A program made the position numbers and the translations under genes. The notes under the pieces were generated by a model. It had not been told where the DNA came from and searched no databases. It saw only the letters and a program-made list of their open reading frames with translations. Below are positions 16,887 to 24,342 of a stretch of 64,000 bases of DNA, one piece after another. Each line of letters starts with the position of its first letter. Positions within the stretch are counted from its first letter, which is position 1. The stretch comes from Neisseria yangbaofengii (GTDB taxonomy: Bacteria; Pseudomonadota; Gammaproteobacteria; Burkholderiales; Neisseriaceae), in the NCBI RefSeq assembly GCF_014898075.1, contig NZ_CP062976.1, positions 2,108,001 through 2,172,000 on the forward strand, given 5' to 3'.

Positions 16887-18740
16887 TTAAGGCGCGGCAA
16901 AGCGGAACGGATCGTCTGCGCTGCCATACAAGGCTTCGATTTGCTGCGCACGGCGGTTGCGCAACAGACGCTGATTCAGATTGCCTTTGTCGGTTTTTTC
17001 TCCCGCGGCGCTGTCGGCGGCTTCTTCCATCAGATACAGCCGCGCAATGCGTTTTGAGCTGGCGCTATAGCCTTTGTTGATTCTGGCCATAAAGTCTGCA
17101 AACCATTGCTGCACCGGTTCACTCAACAAAACATCATGCCAATCGGCATCAGGCAAACCGCTTTTGCGGCGGGTAACAGTCGGTTTCGGGAAAGCCAATA
17201 CGCCGATTTCGTCTTTGCCCTCGCCCACCAACACCACGTCTTCGATCAGCTCGTTGCCGTGAATCAGAATGCGGTTGCGCAATTCGCCCACGTTGACAAA
17301 GGTGCCGGTCATCAGTTTGAAGTCTTCGGCGATGCGGCCGTCGTACACCAAGCCGTCTTCGATGTTGTCGGGATTGAGCAGGCGCACGGCATCGCCGGTG
17401 CAATAAAAGCCTTCTTCGTCAAAGCTGCCGCGTGCATTATCGTGTCGCCAATAGCCGCGCATCACATGCGGGCCGCGCACACGCAATTCGATTTTGTCAT
17501 CCACCGGCACCAGCTTCACTTCGCAGCCCGGCGCAGGAAAACCGACAAAACCGGCTTCCAAATTCGACGGCCCTGTGGTGAAGGTGCAGGAAGGGGAGGT
17601 TTCAGTCATGCCCAAACCCGCCATGATGCGGATGCGTTCGCCGCAATGCGTGTAGCTGATGTCGGAAAGTTTTTGCCACAAATCTTGCGACAAGGCCGCA
17701 CCGGCAAAGAAAAACAGCTTCACATTTTTAAAGAAGGTATCGCGCAATTGGGCATCATCTTGCAACGCGTTGGCCAGTTGCGCCCACGCCACCGGCACAT
17801 TCAGATACATGGTCGGCGAAATTTCTTTCAGATTGCGGATGGTTTCGGGGAAGCACTCAGGCGTCGGGCGTCCGTCATCGATGTAGAACGTGCCGGCGTT
17901 GTACAGCACAATGCCTAAATTGTGGCTGCCGCCAAAAGTGTGATGCCAGCTCAGCCAGTCCACCAATACCGGCGGCTCGTCCTCCATCACCGCCAAGGTT
18001 TGGCGCAACATTTGCTGGTTGCTGCACAGCATTCTGTGTGTGGTCGGCACCACTTTCGGCAATGCCGTCGAGCCGGAAGTAAACAGGAATTTGGCAATAT
18101 CGTCGGCCCGAATCCGCGCGTGACGCCGCTCTACTTCACCGGTGGCCGGCGTATTGAGAAAATCGTCAAATTTCAGGCAGGCATGGCCGTCCAAATCGCC
18201 GGTGGTGGTGATAATCGGCTTGTCGAGCTGACCGCAGGCTTCAAGATGCCGTCTGAAACCTTTGCCGTCGCCCGCAAAGAACATGCCCGGGGTAAGCGTG
18301 TCAACCACATGACGCAGCTTGTCGGGGCTGTCGGCCACCAGCGAATAAGCCGGTGCCACATAGGCATGCGGCATCCCCGCCACCATCGCACCAAAATTGA
18401 GCAGGAAGGTTTCGATGGAATTTTCCGACAAAATCATCAGCGGCCGCCCGGCGGACAATCGATACGGCATCAAGGCTTGAGCAATGTTTCGCACGGCTTG
18501 CAGTGTTTGCGCATAGGTGTATTTCTGCCATTGTCCGCCGGCACTGCGACGGGCGACAAACACACGGTCGGGGTATTTTTCGGCATTTTCATACAAACGC
18601 TGCGACAATACTTCGGGATAAGGTTTTAAGATTTCTTTAGGATGGATATAAAACGTGCCGCCCTCTTCGCGCACGTCCACTTCATGGCCGCCCAGCTTGA
18701 CCGGACGGATGGGATAATCGAGATAAGATGTGGTGTTCAT
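16887..18740 (-). CDS. fcs: Feruloyl-CoA synthase (hydroxycinnamate CoA ligase)
   Basis: A 617-residue AMP-forming ligase that would activate ferulate, p-coumarate or caffeate to the CoA thioester using ATP. The phosphate-binding motif FTSGSTALPKVVPTTHR is near residue 218, the adenylation motif GLGMTETSP near 377, and the hinge TGDAVRL near 440. The N-terminus (LDYPIRPVKLGGHEVDVREE) and YRLSAGRPLMILSENSIE are characteristic of feruloyl-CoA synthases rather than fatty acyl-CoA ligases. GAGGAG precedes the ATG. It lies downstream of the aldehyde dehydrogenase and lyase genes on the same strand, so the enzyme set for ferulate to vanillate is complete. Confidence 0.92.
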   Translation of the reverse strand: MNTTSYLDYPIRPVKLGGHEVDVREEGGTFYIHPKEILKPYPEVLSQRLYENAEKYPDRVFVARRSAGGQWQKYTYAQTLQAVRNIAQALMPYRLSAGRPLMILSENSIETFLLNFGAMVAGMPHAYVAPAYSLVADSPDKLRHVVDTLTPGMFFAGDGKGFRRHLEACGQLDKPIITTTGDLDGHACLKFDDFLNTPATGEVERRHARIRADDIAKFLFTSGSTALPKVVPTTHRMLCSNQQMLRQTLAVMEDEPPVLVDWLSWHHTFGGSHNLGIVLYNAGTFYIDDGRPTPECFPETIRNLKEISPTMYLNVPVAWAQLANALQDDAQLRDTFFKNVKLFFFAGAALSQDLWQKLSDISYTHCGERIRIMAGLGMTETSPSCTFTTGPSNLEAGFVGFPAPGCEVKLVPVDDKIELRVRGPHVMRGYWRHDNARGSFDEEGFYCTGDAVRLLNPDNIEDGLVYDGRIAEDFKLMTGTFVNVGELRNRILIHGNELIEDVVLVGEGKDEIGVLAFPKPTVTRRKSGLPDADWHDVLLSEPVQQWFADFMARINKGYSASSKRIARLYLMEEAADSAAGEKTDKGNLNQRLLRNRRAQQIEALYGSADDPFRFAAP

Positions 18741-18763
18741 GCAGTTTCTCCTCTGCTTTGGTG

Positions 18764-18816
18764 TTCAGACGGCCTCGTTGCGTTTGCCGCCGGTTTTATT
18801 GTCAAGGCCGTCTGAA
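18764..18816. terminator. DUS inverted pair between vdh and fcs
   Basis: TTCAGACGGCCT and AAGGCCGTCTGAA are separated by about 28 bases. This is a weak hairpin that may let some transcription through. Confidence 0.6.
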
Positions 18817-18824
18817 TTGGATGC

Positions 18825-20273
18825 TTAAATCGGATAATGTTTCGGCGTGCTCCGTACGGTAATCCAACGCAACTCGGTAAATTCGTTAATCGACGCATGG
18901 CTGCCGAAGCGGCCGTAACCGCTCTCTTTCACACCACCAAACGGCATCGGCGCTTCATCGTCAACAGTGGCAGAATTGATGTGGCAGATACCGCTTTCAA
19001 TCCTCTGTGCAATCGCCATTGCGCGGCCCAAATCACGGCTGAATACGGCTGCCGACAAGCCGAACACGGAATCGTTGGCTTTGGCAACCGCTTCTTCATC
19101 GTCTTGCACACGCTCCAACGTACACACCGGACCGAACGATTCTTCGGTATAAAGCTGCATGCCCGGGGCAATGCCGTCGAGCAAAATCGGGCTGATGGCA
19201 GTACCGTTGACTTGGTATCCGGTAATCGCTTTCGCACCTTTGTCTTCCGCATCGCGCACCATGGCCAAAATGCGGTCGGCCGAGCGTTTGCTTTCCACAT
19301 GGGCGATGTGGACTTGTCCGCGTGGGTCGCCGGTAACGAAACCGTCGATTTTCGCTTTCAGACGGCCGATTAAATCGTCGGCCACGCTTTCATGCACCAA
19401 CACGCGCTCGGTGCTCATGCAGATTTGGCCTTGGTTGAAGAATGCACCAAACGCAATCGCATTGGCCGCTTCGTCCAAATCGGCGTCTTCGCACACAATC
19501 ACCGGTGCTTTGCCGCCCAATTCCAACACCACCGGTTTCAAGTATTCGGCGCATTGTTTGGCAATAATTTTGCCGACATGGGTCGAGCCGGTGAAGTTGA
19601 CACGTTTTACCGCGGGGTGGGCAATCAAAGCCGACACCACTTCCGGCGCATCCTCCGCGCTGTGGGTTACCAAGTTCACCACGCCTTTCCCCAAACCGGC
19701 TTCGTTTAAGGTGCGCACCAGCAATTCATGCGTGGCCGGGCAGTTTTCCGAAGCCTTCAACACCACCGTATTGCCGCACGCCAAGGGCATCGCCAGCGCA
19801 CGGGTCGCCAAAATCACCGGCGCATTCCAAGGCGCCATACCCACCACCACGCCGCACGGCACACGCATACCCATTGCCATACGGCCCGGCACATCGCTCG
19901 GAATCACATTGCCTTGAATCTGCGTCACCATGCCCGCCGCATCGCGCAGCATATTGGCCGCCAAATGCACATTAAAACCATACCACGCGCCGCTCGAGCC
20001 CATCTCGCCGATACCGATTTCGACAAATTCTTCCGCACGCGACGCCAGCAAATCCGCCGCTTTCAGCAAACGGTTGCGTTTTTCTCCCGGCGGCAACGCC
20101 GCCCAAGCCGGAAACGCCTTCGCCGCCGCCTCCACCGCCGCATTGGCATCCGCCGCCTTACCGGCCGCCGCCATTGTTGCCGCCTGACCGCTCAAAGGTC
20201 CGAAACGCTCGAATGTTTGGCCGTCTGCCGCCGGACGCGATTCACCATTGATAAACAAATTGACTTGATTCAT
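18825..20273 (-). CDS. vdh: Vanillin-type aldehyde dehydrogenase
   Basis: A 482-residue NAD(P)-dependent aldehyde dehydrogenase. The general base Glu251 (VLELGGKAP) and nucleophile Cys285 (FFNQGQICMSTERV) are intact, with the cofactor-binding NFTGSTHVGK at 226-235. The FNQGQICMSTERV phrase and the context point to vanillin or 4-hydroxybenzaldehyde oxidation to vanillate or 4-hydroxybenzoate. AGGAG precedes the ATG. The lyase gene is directly upstream and the synthase gene directly downstream, matching the hcaA-hcaB-hcaC order of Acinetobacter. No vanillate demethylase or ring-cleavage genes are in the window. Confidence 0.9.
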   Translation of the reverse strand: MNQVNLFINGESRPAADGQTFERFGPLSGQAATMAAAGKAADANAAVEAAAKAFPAWAALPPGEKRNRLLKAADLLASRAEEFVEIGIGEMGSSGAWYGFNVHLAANMLRDAAGMVTQIQGNVIPSDVPGRMAMGMRVPCGVVVGMAPWNAPVILATRALAMPLACGNTVVLKASENCPATHELLVRTLNEAGLGKGVVNLVTHSAEDAPEVVSALIAHPAVKRVNFTGSTHVGKIIAKQCAEYLKPVVLELGGKAPVIVCEDADLDEAANAIAFGAFFNQGQICMSTERVLVHESVADDLIGRLKAKIDGFVTGDPRGQVHIAHVESKRSADRILAMVRDAEDKGAKAITGYQVNGTAISPILLDGIAPGMQLYTEESFGPVCTLERVQDDEEAVAKANDSVFGLSAAVFSRDLGRAMAIAQRIESGICHINSATVDDEAPMPFGGVKESGYGRFGSHASINEFTELRWITVRSTPKHYPI

Positions 20274-20292
20274 GAAATTCTCCTGTTGCCTC

Positions 20293-20319
20293 AGGCCGTC
20301 TGAATGTTTCAGACGGCAT
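20293..20319. terminator. Tight DUS hairpin upstream of vdh
   Basis: AGGCCGTCTGAA and TTTCAGACGGCAT are almost adjacent, 20-46 bases before vdh. A single further DUS lies at about 20454. Confidence 0.6.
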
Positions 20320-20473
20320 CAATATCCGGATTGAGCCATATGAATCCTTTTGCGTGTTCAGGAAACCGCCAATGCTCCCGGCATCCGTTCCCTCTCCCCG
20401 ACGGAAGAGAGCAGTCCGCCGTCACAAAGCAACTTTACTTCATCGCAAAAAGTTTCAGACGGCCTATTCAACC

Positions 20474-21301
20474 TTATCGTTTATAAGTCTGCAAGCCCGG
20501 TTTGATGGATTTTTCATCCAAGAACTGGCGCATACCTTCCGCACGGCCGCCTTCCGGATCACGGAACAGACACTGATCCAACTTGGCGTACAGGTAATCT
20601 TCGTTTTGATCCCAAGTCAGCTCGCGGCAGCGTTTGAAACCGTTTTTCGCATAACGCAGCACCACCGGATTTTTCTCCAGCAGCGTTCGGCACAATTTCT
20701 CCACTTCGGCGCGCAATTCGGCCAGCGGCACACTCTTGTTAACCAAGCCCATTTCAGCGGCCTGTTTGCCGTTGAAAGTTTCGCCGGTCATGATGTAATA
20801 GAGCGATTGGCGGTGGCCGACGGTATCCGCCATGGCTTTGCTGACCAGATTGCCCGGCGGAATGCCCCAGTTGATTTCCGACAAACCGAACACGGCTTCA
20901 TCGGCGGCAATCGCCAAATCGCAAGCCACCAGCGGCGAGAATGCACCGCCGAAACACCAGCCGTTTACCATCGCAATGGTCGGTTTATTGTAAAAACGCA
21001 GCATCTGCCATTGCCATTTGCACGCTTCGCGGCGGGCTTTTTCTTGGGCGATTTCCGGCAGGCCGTCAGTTTCGCGGAAATACTCTTTCAAATCCATGCC
21101 CGCCGTCCACGCACTGCCCTCGCCGGTAATCACCACCACGCCGACATCGGCATCCTGCTCCAACACTTCCAACACATCACCCATTTCGCGGTTGAGCGTC
21201 GGGCTCATGGCATTGCGTTTGTCGGGGCGGTTGAACGATACCCAAGCGATTTGGTTTTCTACAGCCACTTTCACAGTCTGCCAGCGGTTTTCGTATGACA
21301 T
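20474..21301 (-). CDS. ech: p-Hydroxycinnamoyl-CoA hydratase/lyase (feruloyl-CoA hydratase/lyase)
   Basis: A 275-residue crotonase-fold enzyme that hydrates feruloyl-CoA and splits it to vanillin and acetyl-CoA. The sequence is strikingly like the Pseudomonas enzyme: NRPDKRNAMSPTLNREM at 24-40, SEINWGIPPGNLVSKAM at 141-157 and the C-terminus DEKSIKPGLQTYKR. The residues equivalent to the catalytic Ser123, Glu143 and Tyr239 of the Pseudomonas enzyme are present (Ser122, Glu142, Tyr238). AGGAGG sits just before the ATG. It is the first of the three core pathway genes and has its own promoter with a palindrome between the -35 and -10 boxes. Confidence 0.95.
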   Translation of the reverse strand: MSYENRWQTVKVAVENQIAWVSFNRPDKRNAMSPTLNREMGDVLEVLEQDADVGVVVITGEGSAWTAGMDLKEYFRETDGLPEIAQEKARREACKWQWQMLRFYNKPTIAMVNGWCFGGAFSPLVACDLAIAADEAVFGLSEINWGIPPGNLVSKAMADTVGHRQSLYYIMTGETFNGKQAAEMGLVNKSVPLAELRAEVEKLCRTLLEKNPVVLRYAKNGFKRCRELTWDQNEDYLYAKLDQCLFRDPEGGRAEGMRQFLDEKSIKPGLQTYKR

Positions 21302-21348
21302 GGTTTCCCTCCTTTACATTATTCGGGTGTTTGCTTGAACATGGCTCG

Positions 21349-21378
21349 AGTATAATATCAATTAAATTGACATTTCAA
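21349..21378 (-). promoter_or_regulatory. ech promoter with MarR-type operator
   Basis: On the minus strand TTGAAA (21373-21378) and TATACT (21349-21354) are 18 bases apart. Between them lies a perfect palindrome, CAATTTAATTG (21359-21369 in minus reading), inside ATTGATAT-rich sequence. A repressor bound there would block polymerase, fitting control by the cluster's MarR protein. Confidence 0.6.
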
Positions 21379-21520
21379 GCCCTACAGGTAGGATTGATGC
21401 AAATCTCGCATAGTATTCTATTAACTATATGATTTTAAATAATTTAATTTTTATGGTCTATTTAAAACAGTTAAAAAATGCTTTATTTTTAATCAATTTA
21501 TTGTCATGTAAATTGATATA
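21379..21520. other. AT-rich intergenic stretch upstream of ech
   Basis: AT-rich sequence with no gene. It contains AATTGATAT near 21512-21520, repeating the motif in the ech promoter, and may hold further regulator sites. Confidence 0.4.
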
Positions 21521-21556
21521 AAAAGGCCGTATGAAAAACATTTCAGACGGCCTTTT
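21521..21556. terminator. DUS hairpin after the thioesterase gene
   Basis: AAAAGGCCGTATGAAA (one base off the DUS) pairs with TTTCAGACGGCCTTTT. Confidence 0.75.
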
Positions 21557-21603
21557 CCTCAATCGCATGACACATGAAATTATCTTTTACCCTGCAAACG
21601 GCC

Positions 21604-22395
21604 TTAGGCAAACACCGTTACCGTTTGGCGGCTGATGAGTGTCAACACACCTTTTTTGTCCCACATCCGCGCTTCGGTGTGGCCGTAACCTTCCGCCGCG
21701 TAATCGGTGTGCACTTTGTATTGCCAAAAATCATCCAGCGTGATGTCTTGCGGCTCTTGCAGCAATTCCAGCGTCCAGGTCAGGCTGCTCATCGGTGCAA
21801 TGCCCTCAATCAACACCGAAGGCGCCGGCGGGAAGCCGTCGGCCAACGCCACCAAATGCGCCAAAGTAAAATCGCCTTGTTGGTTTTGAAAACGCGTATA
21901 GGCACCAAACGAAGCATGTTCCGCCCCGCTAAACGCCTGCGCCCCTTCCGCCCAGCGCAAATCCAAATAATGCAGAAACGCCAATTCCAAGCCACCTAAA
22001 TCGCGCCGTGCCGGCAAATCCTGCGGCGGCGGCCATGTCGGTGCAGGAGTTGGCGCCGTCTGAACTGCTTTTGATTCACGCGCTTCGCCAAAACTGGCCA
22101 GCAACACCGCCAACACGTCACCACCCTGCGTCAAATGCACTTCGCCCTGCAACACGGATTTGCCCACCCGCAACACGTGCGCCTCCAAATGCACGGCTTC
22201 GGCAGCATTGACGGGGCCGATAAAATTCACCGTCAGCGAACGCAGACGGCGCGGTTTGTCCAAAATATGCTGCAACTTCACCAGCATCAAAGCCGCAGTC
22301 ACCCCGCCAAACAGAGAACGGCCTTGAAACCAATCCGTGCCGACGATAATATCGTTTTGCGTTTTTAACCATTCAAATGCTTGATTCAAATCCAT
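21604..22395 (-). CDS. Acyl-CoA thioesterase-like protein (double hot-dog)
   Basis: A 263-residue protein with two hot-dog-like halves, as in the TesB-like thioesterase family that hydrolyses acyl-CoA to acid and CoA. The first half contains WFQGRSLFGGVTAALML (about 23-39) and SLTVNFIGPV; the second contains ASFGAYTRFQNQ and the C-terminal EARMWDKKGVLTLISRQTV. The start at 22395 (MDLNQAF) has AAGGAG upstream; the longer frame from 22458 is unsupported. It is the most upstream gene of the hydroxycinnamate cluster strand and may recycle CoA trapped in aromatic acyl-CoA esters, but a general role is equally possible. Confidence 0.8.
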   Translation of the reverse strand: MDLNQAFEWLKTQNDIIVGTDWFQGRSLFGGVTAALMLVKLQHILDKPRRLRSLTVNFIGPVNAAEAVHLEAHVLRVGKSVLQGEVHLTQGGDVLAVLLASFGEARESKAVQTAPTPAPTWPPPQDLPARRDLGGLELAFLHYLDLRWAEGAQAFSGAEHASFGAYTRFQNQQGDFTLAHLVALADGFPPAPSVLIEGIAPMSSLTWTLELLQEPQDITLDDFWQYKVHTDYAAEGYGHTEARMWDKKGVLTLISRQTVTVFA

Positions 22396-22471
22396 ATTTT
22401 TCTCCTTTTGCGTTCTTATTGTTTTTGGATTATATAAAGCAGATTGATATAAATGCAATCAAAAAACACAC

Positions 22472-22503
22472 AAAGGCCGTCTGAAACATTTCAGACGGCC
22501 TTT
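22472..22503. terminator. DUS hairpin after the Nramp-like gene
   Basis: AAAGGCCGTCTGAAA and TTTCAGACGGCCTTT with a short loop, 17 bases beyond the stop. Confidence 0.85.
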
Positions 22504-22519
22504 CTGACTCTCAATCAAC

Positions 22520-23785
22520 TTAACCTAAAAATCCACCCAAATTGAGCAGGAACAACACGGCAAAACCTACCAAATAAATCAAACCGACAACCGCCAAAGC
22601 TTCCATACCTTTGGACAATTTGTGTTTTTTGTCGGCTTTCACCAAGCGGTAGTTCAACCATGCGAACACCGGTGCGGCCAAGAAAGCTGAAATCATGGCA
22701 AATTTCAGCAATTCCGCCATTGCACTGTTGAACCACAAAATCAGCGCCAAGCCGGTACCGGCGACCCACAGATACCAGCCGAACAATTCGCCTTTGCACA
22801 CACTGTCTTTATGGCGAATCAGGCGCACGGATTCGGATACCGCGCGGGCATAACCATCGATGACGGTGATGGTGGTGCCGTACATACAGGCAAACGCGAT
22901 AAATGCCACCAGCGGACGTGCCCATTCGCCGATGGTCACCGCATACATATTAATCAGCTGCCCGATGTATTTGCCGCCGGCCATTTGCACGGCTTCGCCG
23001 TTGCCGTACTGCACATACGCACCCAACACCAGAAACACCACTGCCAACACCGCGCTGGTATAGAAACCGACGTTAAAGTCGAAAATGCCATCACGGTAGC
23101 TGGAAGGTTGGATTTTTTGTTTTTCCGTGATCCATAAAGAGTTAATTGCGGAAATCTCAATCGGTGCCGGCATCCAGCCCATCAAGGCGATGATGAAGCC
23201 CAAACCTGCGAGCGTCCACGGAGTCGGCTCGATAAAGTCAGGCTGCATCTGCATGCCGCGCGACATGGCAATACCTGCCGCAATCACGGTAGCCACCGCC
23301 AAGCTGGCGACAATCGCTTTGGATACGTGGTCGAGTGCGCGGTATTGGCCGCTCAACAAAATCAGCAGGCAGGAAAGCATAACCAAGGCGGCAATCACGC
23401 CAGTTTCCAAGCCGAGGTTCGGCAAGGCCATTTTGATAATCGCCGCCGTCACCACCGCCACCGCGCCGGTGCTGATGGTTGCGGAAACGAAACACAACAG
23501 CGCAAATACCCACAAATAAAAGCGGCTTTTTTCCGCATAACCCTGCACCAAGCTCTTGCCTGTATCCATGGTGTAGTGGGCGCTGAAACGGAAAAACGGA
23601 TATTTCAGCAGGTTGGTCAAGACGATGATTGAGGCCAACTGCCAACCATACAGCGCACCGGCCTGCGTCGACGCAATCAAATGCGAGCCGCCGATGGCCG
23701 CAGAAGCCATCAAAATACCCGGCCCCAGCGCGCCCATGCGGCTTTGCCAAGTTGATGTTGGAGTGTGTATTTGATTTTGTGCCAT
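22520..23785 (-). CDS. Nramp-family transporter lacking canonical metal ligands
   Basis: A 421-residue membrane protein with about eleven helices and the Nramp fold layout (LGPGILMASAAIGGSHLIAS in helix 1). Canonical manganese/iron transporters carry DPGN in helix 1 and a conserved Met-Pro-His in helix 6. Here helix 1 has AIGGSH and helix 6 reads GWMPAPIEIS, so the usual Asp, Asn and His ligands are absent. It is therefore probably an Nramp relative with another substrate rather than a classical MntH. It stands alone between DUS signals, with a possible operator palindrome upstream at 23873-23889. The substrate is unknown. Confidence 0.85.
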   Translation of the reverse strand: MAQNQIHTPTSTWQSRMGALGPGILMASAAIGGSHLIASTQAGALYGWQLASIIVLTNLLKYPFFRFSAHYTMDTGKSLVQGYAEKSRFYLWVFALLCFVSATISTGAVAVVTAAIIKMALPNLGLETGVIAALVMLSCLLILLSGQYRALDHVSKAIVASLAVATVIAAGIAMSRGMQMQPDFIEPTPWTLAGLGFIIALMGWMPAPIEISAINSLWITEKQKIQPSSYRDGIFDFNVGFYTSAVLAVVFLVLGAYVQYGNGEAVQMAGGKYIGQLINMYAVTIGEWARPLVAFIAFACMYGTTITVIDGYARAVSESVRLIRHKDSVCKGELFGWYLWVAGTGLALILWFNSAMAELLKFAMISAFLAAPVFAWLNYRLVKADKKHKLSKGMEALAVVGLIYLVGFAVLFLLNLGGFLG

Positions 23786-23872
23786 TTTGTTACCTGTCTT
23801 TTTCAGACGGCCTGTTTAAAATTACGAAAATTCGGATTTTATCGTAAATTTAAACTTCTATTTTTTGATTTA

Positions 23873-23889
23873 TTGGCACTTAATGCCAA
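23873..23889. promoter_or_regulatory. Palindrome upstream of the Nramp-like gene
   Basis: TTGGCA-N5-TGCCAA, perfect 6-bp arms, about 90 bases before the start codon at 23785. The shape suits a dimeric regulator such as a LysR-type protein, but no such gene is adjacent. The surrounding AT-rich 290-base gap holds no gene. Confidence 0.4.
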
Positions 23890-24012
23890 ATAAGAATCAG
23901 AAACTTTTAAGCAAATTGCAAAGTTTCACGAATATTCGCAAACTATGCCAAAAAGCTGTCGCAAAACAGCCTAGTATCGCTTTTATTGTTTATCCGAAGC
24001 ATCATCATCGGC

Positions 24013-24063
24013 AAGGCCGTCTGAAAGGCGTTTCATCTCATAAAGCGCCTTTCAGACGGCCTT
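24013..24063. terminator. Long DUS hairpin after the small lipoprotein gene
   Basis: AAGGCCGTCTGAAAGGCG and CGCCTTTCAGACGGCCTT, 18-bp perfect arms around a 15-base loop. Confidence 0.85.
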
Positions 24064-24075
24064 TAAAGCCATTTA

Positions 24076-24207
24076 TCACCAGCGGAACGACTGCGTTACC
24101 CCGCCCGCCGTGCCGCTATTTGACGCGCCGAAAAAGCCACCGGTGTGGGTATGACTGCACGCGCTTAAATTTAAGGCCAATATAGCCGACAACATTACTA
24201 ATTTCAT
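24076..24207 (-). CDS. Small lipoprotein, 43 residues
   Basis: A short frame starting MKLVMLSAILALNLSAC: a lysine, a hydrophobic stretch and a lipobox (LSAC, Cys17), followed by a Gly/Ser/Thr-rich 26-residue mature part ending FRW. GGAA lies about ten bases before the ATG, and a strong DUS hairpin follows 12 bases past the stop. The mature part has no recognised domain. It is divergent from the phosphate transporter gene and shares its upstream region, so the Pho-box-like repeat might affect it too. The frame is short, but the complete lipoprotein signal makes it credible. Confidence 0.65.
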   Translation of the reverse strand: MKLVMLSAILALNLSACSHTHTGGFFGASNSGTAGGVTQSFRW

Positions 24208-24268
24208 AAGCTTTTGTTCCAATAAAAAGATTAAAGAACATCACATTTAAAGCCAACAAATTTTAACA

Positions 24269-24290
24269 TTGTCACAGAACTGTCACAAAA
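24269..24290. promoter_or_regulatory. Pho-box-like direct repeat
   Basis: TTGTCA-CAGAA-CTGTCA-CAAAA: two 6-bp near-identical repeats separated by five bases, the layout of the PhoB binding site (CTGTCA repeated every 11 bases). It is about 55 bases before the phosphate transporter start. Confidence 0.65.
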
Positions 24291-24342
24291 CATGGCTAAA
24301 GTAGCGGCATTGCAAACGGCTTCCATTTTATAAGGACACATC

